Assembly (NCBI GenBank): GCA_022701845.1
Contig: JAKONS010000043.1
Coordinates: 1 to 7,215 of the forward strand
Direction of reading: 5' to 3'
Source: Burkholderiaceae bacterium
Lineage (GTDB): Bacteria; Pseudomonadota; Gammaproteobacteria; Burkholderiales; Burkholderiaceae
Length of the DNA stretch: 7,215 nucleotides
The notes under the pieces were generated by a model. It ran no database searches. It was not told the DNA's origin and saw only the letters and a list, made by a program, of their open reading frames with translations. The position numbers and the translations under genes are program-made. The first letter of the stretch is position 1. Every line of letters begins with the position of its first letter. Below are positions 1 through 5,932 of the stretch, in pieces.

Positions 1-291
1 GCGGTGGAAACCGGATGGGTGAATATTCAACCGGCACGCTCGCATCGATCGCGGTCGATCTTGCGCATCGCGCGCACAGCCAAACAACGTTGGATCAGGC
101 TGCATCCACCCGGCAACAAGTTAGGCGCCCGACCCGTCCCCCGGCAGCGAAGTCGTGGCACACGAGTTACTGAGGCAGAATCAAATCGTCTGTGGCACCT
201 CCGGATAAAACCGACTTTCTTCCCCAGAGCCGAGCGAAGCGATGGCCCGACCCGAGCGTTCAGCTCGTCCCCAGCAATTTTCTTTCGTGAG

Positions 292-314
292 TTTCTTTTT
301 TTGCGAAAAAGAAA
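292..314. other. T/A-rich hairpin in repeat copy A
   Basis: TTTCTTTTT (292-300) and AAAAAGAAA (306-314) are perfect 9-base complements with a 5-base loop TTGCG. The same hairpin is present in copies B (6661-6683) and C (7157-7179). Confidence 0.75.
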
Positions 315-327
315 GTTACCGCAGGGT

Positions 328-349
328 CTGGGGGCGCGCAAGCCCCCAG
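328..349. terminator. GC-rich hairpin at the end of repeat copy A, possible terminator for the tonB-like gene
   Basis: CTGGGGGC (328-335) and GCCCCCAG (342-349) form a perfect 8-bp stem with a 6-base loop. It lies about 30 bases past the stop of the minus-strand TonB-domain gene. Read in that direction, it is followed by a U-rich segment (the T/A hairpin at 292-314) only after about 13 bases, so it is not a classical intrinsic terminator. A termination role is inference from position and stem strength. Confidence 0.45.
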
Positions 350-381
350 CTACACGTTAAATAAACCAAGCCAAAACCAAG

Positions 382-813
382 TCAACAATCAAGCGGCCGC
401 GCCAAAATACACCCCGAAGCAGGAAACCGCACCGGCATCAACGTAGTAACCGGAATCGCAACCCCATCCTCCCGATAAGGCACAAAACCCGCCCCCACCA
501 GCGACCGAGCCGCCGCCGCATCCACCGCAGCATTACCGCTGGACTCCACGATGCGAATATCGCCCACCTTCCCATCCGCCCCGATCGCCAGCCGCAGCAC
601 CGTAGTCCCACCAGGAAACGCGTTGTGGAAATCCCGCGAGTTCAACGACGCGCGCACCCGGCCGGCAGGGCGCAACTTGTCGGCGCTCACCATTTTCGTG
701 CCAGCGGGCTCGGCTGCCGGTGACGTGGAACATGCGCCACCTGCCAGGGCGAGCACGATCGTGGAACAGGCAACGGCAATGCGGCGCATGGGTGGGAAAA
801 TATTCTGCGGCAT
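382..813 (-). CDS. Small exported protein with a TonB C-terminal domain
   Basis: The protein has 143 residues. Residues 9-28 form a signal peptide-like segment (two arginines, then a hydrophobic run ending in Ala-Gly-Gly-Ala-Cys28), so export to the periplasm is likely. Cys28 could be lipid-modified, but the lipobox is poor because the -3 position is Gly. Residues about 50-130 fit the TonB_C fold: the stretch VLRLAIGADGKVGDIRIVES (72-91), then an Ala-rich helix and FVPYREDG with a final MPVRF strand. Full-length TonB proteins also have an anchor with a conserved His and a long Pro-rich spacer. Both are absent, so this is unlikely to be a working ExbB/ExbD-coupled transducer. Two cysteines (135, 143) near the C terminus might pair. 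ATG at 813 is used; an ATG at 789 (Met9) would give a tighter signal peptide. Neither has a strong ribosome binding site. The domain call is fairly sure, the role is not. Confidence 0.78.
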   Translation of the reverse strand: MPQNIFPPMRRIAVACSTIVLALAGGACSTSPAAEPAGTKMVSADKLRPAGRVRASLNSRDFHNAFPGGTTVLRLAIGADGKVGDIRIVESSGNAAVDAAAARSLVGAGFVPYREDGVAIPVTTLMPVRFPASGCILARPLDC

Positions 814-875
814 TTATTTATTCCGATTTTCTTGATAGGCGGCTGAAAAACACGATTATTTATCTATCTATCTAT
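814..875 (-). promoter_or_regulatory. AT-rich leader of the tonB-like gene with a GATA tetranucleotide tract
   Basis: On the minus strand this 62-bp gap starts inside the GATA tract (861-878 on the plus strand, about four and a half TATC units), continues with an AT-rich stretch and ends in AAGAAAATCGGAATAAATAA just before the ATG. It is clearly more AT-rich than anything around it. No clean -35/-10 pair can be assigned. The gene upstream (876-1301) reads the same way, so cotranscription is also possible. Confidence 0.35.
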
Positions 876-878
876 CTA
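861..878. repeat. TATC/GATA tandem tetranucleotide repeat
   Basis: The plus strand reads four full TATC units and a partial fifth, directly before TATT. The last CTA (876-878) is the TAG stop codon of the minus-strand gene at 876-1301. The tract therefore lies after that gene and 48 bases ahead of the next start codon (813). Changes in unit number would alter leader length but no reading frame. Confidence 0.85.
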
Positions 879-1301
879 TTTCTGCTCGGTCAGCCCAGAG
901 TATTCCAGCCCACGCCCGCAGCTATACATCACGGTGTACACGTACGTTCTCCCGTTCGATTCGGATTTACCCGAAGTCCAGCCCATCCAGTCGGGAGATG
1001 TCGGGCCTGGGATTCCGAGCGTCGGCAAGCCGACCGCAATGGTCGTCGGGTCGACGCGCCCGCCGGGCGAAAGACGCGACCATTTCGGGTCATCGTTTTT
1101 CATACGAAAGCTTCTTTCGATAAAAGCCTTGAATTCTCCCGGCGTCGCGGATCGGCAATCCTCCGGCTCGGTGAAAAAATAGCGAACGCATAAGCTCGCT
1201 ATCGAAATCGACAAAGTCACGACGAAAACCACCGGCAGCCTGGGCTTCCGAATACGGCCGAATATGCCGCGACCGCGTCCGGCGACTCTATCGTCTCTCA
1301 C
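876..1301 (-). CDS. Hypothetical single-pass membrane protein
   Basis: I do not recognise this 141-residue protein. The first 21 residues are basic (many Arg, Lys), residues 22-42 form a hydrophobic membrane segment, and the rest is polar with several Gly, Pro, Trp and Ser. A positive-inside N terminus predicts a periplasmic C-terminal domain. Cys49 and Cys128 lie in that domain and could form a disulfide. The only plausible start is GTG at 1301, preceded by a weak purine stretch (GGCGGA); the nearby ATG at 1305 is in another frame and soon hits a stop. Base composition is less GC-biased than the neighbouring gspA, which hints at more recent arrival or weaker selection. It lies upstream of the TonB-domain gene in the same direction and could share its mRNA. 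It is a real gene more likely than not, because the frame has a coherent membrane topology. Confidence 0.6.
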   Translation of the reverse strand: MRDDRVAGRGRGIFGRIRKPRLPVVFVVTLSISIASLCVRYFFTEPEDCRSATPGEFKAFIERSFRMKNDDPKWSRLSPGGRVDPTTIAVGLPTLGIPGPTSPDWMGWTSGKSESNGRTYVYTVMYSCGRGLEYSGLTEQK

Positions 1302-1527
1302 ACATCCGCCACGCCATTACAGACTCCCCGTCGAGAACAAGGCCTTTCGCCGTCAGCACCGTCGCCGAAGGCGCCACCGGTACCTGCGCGCTGCAGTATT
1401 ACGCAGAAGAAGCGGCCCACACCCTGCCCGGCTCCTGCTGCAGCGCCCTGCGCCTGCCGGTAGCGCGGTGCATCGTGCAGACATCGACACGAAAGACGCC
1501 ACCCGCCCCGCTATCCTTGCGGGCTCC
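1302..1527. promoter_or_regulatory. Intergenic region between divergent genes
   Basis: This 226-bp gap separates the start of the minus-strand hypothetical gene from gspA. It must hold the promoters of both, but it is GC-rich and I cannot point to a convincing -35/-10 pair. Two plus-strand frames are open across much of it: the gspA frame (open from 1264), and a second frame from about 1262 that runs into gspA. The second frame reads more like protein, with a segment FAVSTVAEGATGTC from about 1340, and may be a remnant. Confidence 0.35.
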
Positions 1528-3189
1528 ATGTACGCATCCGCCTTCGGCCTGCAGCAGGCGCCTTTTTCCATCGCCCCGGACCCGCGCTACCTCTTCATGA
1601 GCGAGCGGCACCGGGAGGCGCTCGCGCATCTGCTCTACGGCCTGCGGGCCGGCGGTGGCTTCGTGCTGCTGACCGGAGAGATCGGCACCGGCAAGACCAC
1701 CGTCTGCCGCTGCTTTCTGGAACAGATGCCCACCGACTGCGACGTGGCCTATGTGTTCAACCCGAAGCAGAGCGCGCTGGAACTGCTGCGCACCATCGAC
1801 GACGAGTTCGGCGTGGCCCATGCGCCCGCCGCGCCCGGGGCGGCCGAGACGATCAAGGACTGCATCGACCCGCTCAACCGCTTCCTGCTGGCCTCGCATG
1901 CGGCCGGCCGGCACGCGGTGCTGGTGATCGACGAGGCGCAGAACCTGTCGGTCGACGTGCTGGAACAACTTCGCCTGCTGACCAACCTGGAGACGGCCGA
2001 GCGCAAGCTGCTGCAGATCGTGCTGATCGGCCAGCCGGAGCTGCGCAACCTGCTGGCGCAGCCGGCGCTGGAGCAGCTGGCACAGCGGGTGGTGGCGCGC
2101 TTTCACCTCGACGCGCTGTCGCTGCCGGAGACCCAGGCCTATGTGGCGCACCGGCTGGCGGTGGCCGGCTGGCAGGGCGCGCCGCTGTTCGACCGGCGGG
2201 CGCTGCGGGCGATCCACCGGCGCACCGGCGGCGTGCCGCGGCGCATCAACCTGCTGTGCGACCGCGCATTGCTGGGCGCCTATGCGGCCGGCGTGCGCAG
2301 CGTGGATGCGACGCTGGTGCAAAAGGCGGCGCGCGAGGTGTTCTACACCGCGCCCGGCGGCGCCGCGAGCAGCGCCGGGGCGTATCCGCCACCGGGCACC
2401 GCCGCGCGGCGCGGCTGGGCCGGCGGCGCGGTGGCGCTGGCGGGGGTGGCGCTGGTGATCGTCGCCGGTGCGGCGGTGTGGGCGAACCGGCCGGCGCATC
2501 TACTGGCGGAGCTGCCCGCGCTGCCGGGGGCGGTGGCCTCGGCGCTGTCGGCGAAGGAGGGGCACCCGGCGGCGTCGAGCACAACGCAGGCGCCCGCTGC
2601 CGCCCTGGATGTCGACACCGCGCTGCCGCAATGGCCGGCCACCGAAGACGCCGCGCTGCGCGCATTGGGCGCCGCCTGGGGCGTCGACGCGGCAGCCGCA
2701 CCGGCCGGGCCGGCCTGCGCCGCGCTGGCCCGCGGCGACCTGCAATGCTTCCGGGCGCGCCGCGCCGGGCTCGACCTGCTGCGCCAGCTCGACCGGCCCG
2801 CGGTGCTGCCGCTGGAACTGCCGCCGGCCGGCACCGCCGCGGGCGGCGGCAAACGCGCAGCCTATGTGCTGCTGCGCGGGCTGGAGGCCGACACCGCCTG
2901 GATCGACGTCGGCGGCACGCCGCAGCGCATCGCCACCGCCGTGCTGGCGCGCTGGTGGCGCGGCGATCTGATCACCCTGTGGCGCTCGGCCGGCGAATCA
3001 CCGGCCGAGATGGATGCGCGGCTGGCGAAGGTGCTGCCCGATCTGCCCGCCGACCTGCCGCGCAGCGAACGCATCACCCGTTTCCAGCTGGCCCAGGGCC
3101 TGCCGCCCGACGGCCGGGCCGGCCCGCTCACCGCCATGCGGCTCAACCGCGCCAGCGGCGTGGACGAGCCGCGCCTGGCCCGCCCCTGA
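1528..3189 (+). CDS. gspA: GspA/ExeA-type AAA+ ATPase, type II secretion accessory
   Basis: The 553-residue protein follows the ExeA plan. Residues 1-275 are a cytoplasmic AAA ATPase: the family opening Met-Tyr-x-x-x-FGL and the DPRYLFMSERHREAL block (18-32), Walker A GEIGTGKTT (50-58), Walker B VLVIDEAQ (131-138), the GQPEL sensor-like motif (168-172) and the Arg-rich segment RRINLLCDRAL (238-248). One membrane helix follows at about 299-318. The periplasmic part has a C39-peptidase-like region (about 365-487, ending WWRGDLITLWR), which lacks an obvious catalytic triad, and a peptidoglycan-binding repeat (about 513-540, RFQLAQGLPPDGRAGPLTAMRLN-like). In Aeromonas, ExeA works with ExeB to pass and assemble the secretin through peptidoglycan. 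The frame is open 88 codons further upstream, but the ATG at 1528 gives the conserved family N terminus. No clear ribosome binding site is seen. gspB follows after 44 bp. Confidence 0.93.
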   Translation: MYASAFGLQQAPFSIAPDPRYLFMSERHREALAHLLYGLRAGGGFVLLTGEIGTGKTTVCRCFLEQMPTDCDVAYVFNPKQSALELLRTIDDEFGVAHAPAAPGAAETIKDCIDPLNRFLLASHAAGRHAVLVIDEAQNLSVDVLEQLRLLTNLETAERKLLQIVLIGQPELRNLLAQPALEQLAQRVVARFHLDALSLPETQAYVAHRLAVAGWQGAPLFDRRALRAIHRRTGGVPRRINLLCDRALLGAYAAGVRSVDATLVQKAAREVFYTAPGGAASSAGAYPPPGTAARRGWAGGAVALAGVALVIVAGAAVWANRPAHLLAELPALPGAVASALSAKEGHPAASSTTQAPAAALDVDTALPQWPATEDAALRALGAAWGVDAAAAPAGPACAALARGDLQCFRARRAGLDLLRQLDRPAVLPLELPPAGTAAGGGKRAAYVLLRGLEADTAWIDVGGTPQRIATAVLARWWRGDLITLWRSAGESPAEMDARLAKVLPDLPADLPRSERITRFQLAQGLPPDGRAGPLTAMRLNRASGVDEPRLARP

Positions 3190-3233
3190 CCGCGTCCGGC
3201 CCACCGACGCTTCACCAACCCGATCGCCGCCCC

Positions 3234-4001
3234 ATGTCCCTGATCCTCGATGCCTTGCGGCGCGCCGATGCCGAACGCGGACGCGGCACCGTGCCCGGCC
3301 TGCACACGCCGCAGCCGATGGTGCCGGTCGACCGGCCCGCGGCGCGGTCGCGCCTGCCGGTGGTGGCGGCGGCGGCGGTGGCGGGGGGTGTGGCGGTGGC
3401 CGGGGCGGCGGGATGGTGGATGCTGCAGGCGGAGCGGCCGGCGGCGGAGGCCGTGGCGTCGGCGCCAGCGCCTGTCGTGCCGATGGATCCTGCGCCGGTG
3501 CCCGCACCAGCCACGGCGCCGGCAAGCTCGCCGCGCGTGGCGGTGGCACCCGTGGCACCGGCGGCTGTCGCAGCGCCCGCGCCCAAGGCCACACCGACCC
3601 CGGCTCCGACTCCGACTCCGACTCCGGCTAAGGCTCCGATTCAGGCTCCTGTTGTGCCGGCCACCCCGGCGCCATCGGCTCCGGCGCCATCACCCGTACC
3701 CCCGCCACCCCCCGCACCGCCCAGGACGGCCGCTCCGGCCAGCACGCCGGCTCCGGCTCCGGCTCCCGCCGCCACCGTGCCCCTGCTGCAGGAGCTCCCC
3801 GCCGACGTGCGCCAGCGCCTGCCGCAGCTCAGCGTCGCCGGCGCCAGCTATTCGGCCAACCCGGCCTACCGGATGGTGATCGTCAACGGCCAGGTGCTGC
3901 ACGAAGGCGACGAGGCCGCCGCCGGCGTGGTGCTGGAATCGATCGCGCCGCGCCAGGTGGTGCTGCGCAGCGCCGGGCAGCGCTGGGCGGTCGGCTACTG
4001 A
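3234..4001 (+). CDS. gspB: GspB-type type II secretion accessory protein
   Basis: The protein has 255 residues. It opens with MSLILDALRRADAERGRG, the short conserved cytoplasmic motif of GspB/ExeB/PulB proteins. A membrane helix spans about 41-64, a very Pro/Ala-rich spacer about 66-182 (including Thr-Pro repeats at 120-131), and a compact C-terminal domain 183-255 with the pattern LPQLSVAGASYSANPAYRMV, then a second VNGQVLHEGDE stretch and VVLRSAGQRWAVGY at the end. That domain matches the GspB C-terminal family. GspB forms a complex with GspA in the inner membrane, and the spacer is expected to reach across the periplasm. The start fits the conserved motif although there is no good ribosome binding site. 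The 44-bp gap behind gspA suggests one operon. No gspC-gspO genes are in the window, so the secreton core must be elsewhere. Confidence 0.92.
   Translation: MSLILDALRRADAERGRGTVPGLHTPQPMVPVDRPAARSRLPVVAAAAVAGGVAVAGAAGWWMLQAERPAAEAVASAPAPVVPMDPAPVPAPATAPASSPRVAVAPVAPAAVAAPAPKATPTPAPTPTPTPAKAPIQAPVVPATPAPSAPAPSPVPPPPPAPPRTAAPASTPAPAPAPAATVPLLQELPADVRQRLPQLSVAGASYSANPAYRMVIVNGQVLHEGDEAAAGVVLESIAPRQVVLRSAGQRWAVGY
3606..3626 (+). repeat. Hexamer tandem repeat in the gspB spacer
   Basis: CCGACT occurs three times in tandem (3606-3623), followed by CCG, coding Pro-Thr pairs at residues 125-130. The T-ending Thr codons and the flanking T-ending Ala codons differ from the C/G-ending codons of the rest of the gene, as expected of a recent slippage expansion. 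A unit gain or loss is in frame and would only change spacer length. Confidence 0.7.
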
Positions 4002-4016
4002 TCCGGCCGCCGGCCG

Positions 4017-5363
4017 TCAGTCGCGCACGACGGCGGCTTCGAGCAGGCCCATCGCCTGGTTCACCGCGCCCATGCGCGCGTGCTGCGACTGCGCCGCCTC
4101 GACGATGCCGCCCATGATCTCGGCGACCTCGTGGGCCGAGGTCTTTATGCCCTGCATCACCTTGCCGGTTTCCTGCACATGGGCGTCGCCCTCCTGCACC
4201 CGCTGGCGCGAGGCGGCGATCAGCGTCTTGATTTCCTGCGCGGCTGCGGCGCTGCGCTGCGACAGGGTGCGCACCTCGCCCGCCACCACCGCGAAGCCGC
4301 GGCCCTGCTCGCCGGCCCGCGCCGCCTCCACCGCGGCGTTCAGGGCCAGCAGATTGGTCTGAAAGGCGATGCCGTCGATCAGCCCGACGATCTCGGCGAT
4401 GCGCTGGGAATCCAGGCGGATGGCGCCCATCGCCTCCACCGCGCGCCCGGTGGCCGCGGTGCCGTCGGTGGCGGTGGAGAGCACCTGGCGCGTCTGCTGG
4501 TGCGCCTCGTTGGCCTTGCCGGCGCTGTCGACCACCAGGGTGTTGAGCTCGTGGAACGCCACCTGCAGGGTGCGCGTCGCCTCGAAGCGGGCGGTGATGT
4601 CGGTGGCGTACTTCACCACCTTGAACGGCCGGCCGGTTTCGTCGAGCACCGGGTTGTAGCTGGCCTCGATCCACACCGCGTTGCCGGCGCGGCCCTGCCG
4701 GCAAAACTGGCCGTGGTGGTAGCGGCCGGCGCCCAGTTCGCGCCAGAAGGCGGCGTAGCCCGGCGAGCTGCGCTCTTCCGGGCGCACGAAGATGCTGTGG
4801 TGCTTGCCGACGATGTCGCGCTCGTCGTGGTAGCCCATGGCGGTCAGGAAGTTGCCGTTGGCGCGCAGGATGGTGCCGTCCAGGGCGAACTCGATCACCG
4901 CCTGCGAGCGGCTCACCGCCGCCAGCTGGCTCTGCGCCTCGGCGTCGCGCAGCACCTGCTCGGTGATGTCCATCGCGTACTTCACCACCCGCACCACGCT
5001 GCCGTCGCGGTCGAGCATCGGGCTGTAGTTGGCCTGCAGCCAGATGTCGCTGCCATTGCCGCGCACCCGGCGGCAGCGGCCGACGAAGGCTTCGCCGGCG
5101 GCCAGGCGTTCCCAGAAGCGGCGGTAGTCGCTCGACGCGGCCTCGTCCGGGTCGACCAGCATGCGGTGGTGCTGCCCCTTCAGCTCGTCCATCGAGTAGC
5201 CGATGGTCTTCTCGAAATTCGGGTTGGCCGACAGGATGATGCCCTCGGGACTGAACTCGATCACCGCCTGGTTGCGGTAGAGCGCGTCGAGCTGGCGGCG
5301 CATGGCGCGGGAGGTGAAGATGGATCCCCACATGCCCTGGGACGGATCGGATGGCTTTTTCAT
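4017..5363 (-). CDS. Soluble chemoreceptor with two PAS domains (PAS-PAS-MCP, BdlA-like layout)
   Basis: The protein has 448 residues and no membrane segment. PAS domain 1 covers about 26-135 and PAS domain 2 about 150-258. They are clear duplicates ([13 protein letters not shown] against [22 protein letters not shown] against VVKYATDIT). A methyl-accepting signalling domain fills about 270-445, with the highly conserved hairpin tip around [20 protein letters not shown] (329-348) and [15 protein letters not shown] (351-365), the contact site for CheA and CheW. The layout is that of Pseudomonas BdlA, a cytoplasmic receptor for biofilm dispersal, and of many soluble Tlp proteins. The ligand or cofactor of the PAS domains cannot be read from sequence. 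No C-terminal CheR-binding pentapeptide is present. The start chosen is the ATG at 5363; the frame opens 13 codons earlier only with TTG, and an in-frame ATG lies at residue 11. No ribosome binding site is clear. No che genes are nearby, so it is an orphan receptor. Confidence 0.92.
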   Translation of the reverse strand: MKKPSDPSQGMWGSIFTSRAMRRQLDALYRNQAVIEFSPEGIILSANPNFEKTIGYSMDELKGQHHRMLVDPDEAASSDYRRFWERLAAGEAFVGRCRRVRGNGSDIWLQANYSPMLDRDGSVVRVVKYAMDITEQVLRDAEAQSQLAAVSRSQAVIEFALDGTILRANGNFLTAMGYHDERDIVGKHHSIFVRPEERSSPGYAAFWRELGAGRYHHGQFCRQGRAGNAVWIEASYNPVLDETGRPFKVVKYATDITARFEATRTLQVAFHELNTLVVDSAGKANEAHQQTRQVLSTATDGTAATGRAVEAMGAIRLDSQRIAEIVGLIDGIAFQTNLLALNAAVEAARAGEQGRGFAVVAGEVRTLSQRSAAAAQEIKTLIAASRQRVQEGDAHVQETGKVMQGIKTSAHEVAEIMGGIVEAAQSQHARMGAVNQAMGLLEAAVVRD

Positions 5364-5365
5364 GG

Positions 5366-5400
5366 CGCTTTTTTTAGCGAATGGGCAACCATGTGGTTGC
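5366..5400 (-). promoter_or_regulatory. Inverted repeats in the leader of the chemoreceptor gene
   Basis: GCAACC (5385-5390) and GGTTGC (5395-5400) form a perfect 6-bp inverted repeat around a 4-base centre, 21 bases ahead of the ATG at 5363. A second short inverted repeat (CGCT/AGCG around a T run, 5367-5380) lies between it and the ATG. These could be an operator or a leader hairpin. Their function is not shown by the sequence. Confidence 0.35.
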
Positions 5401-5533
5401 AACCCGATACGTTAACCAGCTCGGCGCAAAAAGGGCAGTTGTGTTTGGCTATCACGGCAGCCGCGCAACGCATTGAATCTATTGAGGTTTCGGCTGCGTA
5501 GGCCGAGGGCCTCGCCGGCCGCCCCCGGCCGAA
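5401..5533. other. Intergenic region between yciH and the chemoreceptor gene
   Basis: No gene is seen here. The segment next to yciH holds GC-rich hairpins listed separately. The middle (about 5403-5490) is moderately AT-rich and should contain the chemoreceptor promoter on the minus strand. I looked for a flagellar sigma-28 pattern and for -35/-10 boxes and found none I would defend. Confidence 0.5.
5490..5531 (-). terminator. GC-rich hairpins just after yciH, possible terminator
   Basis: CGGCCG (5516-5521) and CGGCCG (5526-5531) form a 6-bp stem with a 4-base loop only two bases past the yciH stop. A second stem (TCGGC 5490-5494 with GCCGA 5502-5506) follows. No U run comes after them, so termination, if any, would not be of the simple intrinsic type. 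Confidence 0.35.
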
Positions 5534-5884
5534 TCAGCCGCCGCTGCGCTTGAAGGCGATGCCGCGCTGCTCCAGCAGGCGCGCCACGGTGTCGCGGTGG
5601 TCGCCCTGCACTTCCAGCGTGCCGCCTTCCTTCACCGCACCGCCGGCGCCGCAGGCGGTGCGCAGGGTCTTGCCCAGGGCCGCGAGTTCCGGTGCGTCGA
5701 GCGCCAGGCCGCGCACCACCGTCACGCCCTTGCCGCCGCGGCCCTTGGTCTCATGCAGCAGGCGCACCGTGCCGCTGCCGCGCTGGGCCGCGGCCGTCGC
5801 CTGCTGGCGGCAGACGCAGGCCGACTGCGGCCGGCCGCAGTCCGGGCACAGCCGCCCGGTGTCGGTCGAATAGACGAGCGCCAT
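5534..5884 (-). CDS. yciH: YciH, SUI1/eIF1-family translation factor homologue
   Basis: The 116-residue protein matches bacterial YciH/SUI1 in length and layout. The N terminus has a small cysteine cluster, C13-x2-C16 and C23-x-C25, in a CPDCGRPQSACVC stretch that could bind zinc. The SUI1 fold covers about 38-112: VRLLHETKGRGGKGVTVVRG (41-60), a Leu-rich helix ending LRTACGAGGAVKEGG, then LEVQGDHRDTVARLLEQRG. The basic loop KGRGGKG corresponds to the eIF1 surface that contacts the ribosome. In E. coli YciH is non-essential and influences initiation fidelity. The start at 5884 is preceded by an AGGAAAGAG purine block at a suitable distance. It lies 48 bp downstream of slyD in the same direction, so cotranscription is likely. 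The family call is firm. Confidence 0.92.
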   Translation of the reverse strand: MALVYSTDTGRLCPDCGRPQSACVCRQQATAAAQRGSGTVRLLHETKGRGGKGVTVVRGLALDAPELAALGKTLRTACGAGGAVKEGGTLEVQGDHRDTVARLLEQRGIAFKRSGG

Positions 5885-5932
5885 CGGTGAAAGCTCTTTC
5901 CTCGGTCGGTTCGTGCGTTATGCGCCGATGGC

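Larger units (their letters stand above)
1..351 (+). repeat. Dispersed repeat, copy A (about 350 bp, may continue left of the window)
   Basis: This stretch matches 6624-6975 in inverted orientation over its whole length, and its right part (141-351) matches 7005-7215 in direct orientation. Compared by eye, A and C differ at about 8 positions in 211, and A and B at roughly one position in ten or fewer. The right end carries two hairpins: a T/A-rich one (292-314) and a GC one (328-349), and all copies end in AGCT. No transposase or terminal target duplication is visible. An open frame of about 100 codons exists on the minus strand (27-341), but small insertions and deletions between copies change its frame, so I do not call it a gene. 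The copy starts at base 1, so its true left limit is unknown. Confidence 0.9.

Noticed and set aside
1264..1527. An 88-codon upstream extension of the gspA frame
   Set aside because: It is Arg-rich and unlike any GspA N terminus. The ATG at 1528 yields the conserved family opening.
1399..2499. Long minus-strand open frame opposite gspA
   Set aside because: It is a shadow of a high-GC gene. Its translation is Arg/Gln/His-rich with no domain, while gspA has clear motifs.
4002..4016. Shared terminator between gspB and the chemoreceptor gene
   Set aside because: The 15-bp gap is GC-rich with short GGCC complementarity, but there is no convincing stem and no U run.
5403..5490. Sigma-28 or sigma-70 promoter for the chemoreceptor
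   Set aside because: Partial matches exist, but none has both boxes at proper spacing.
4080..5501. 473-codon plus-strand open frame opposite the chemoreceptor
   Set aside because: It is an antisense shadow of the PAS-PAS-MCP gene with a low-complexity His/Ala/Val-rich translation.
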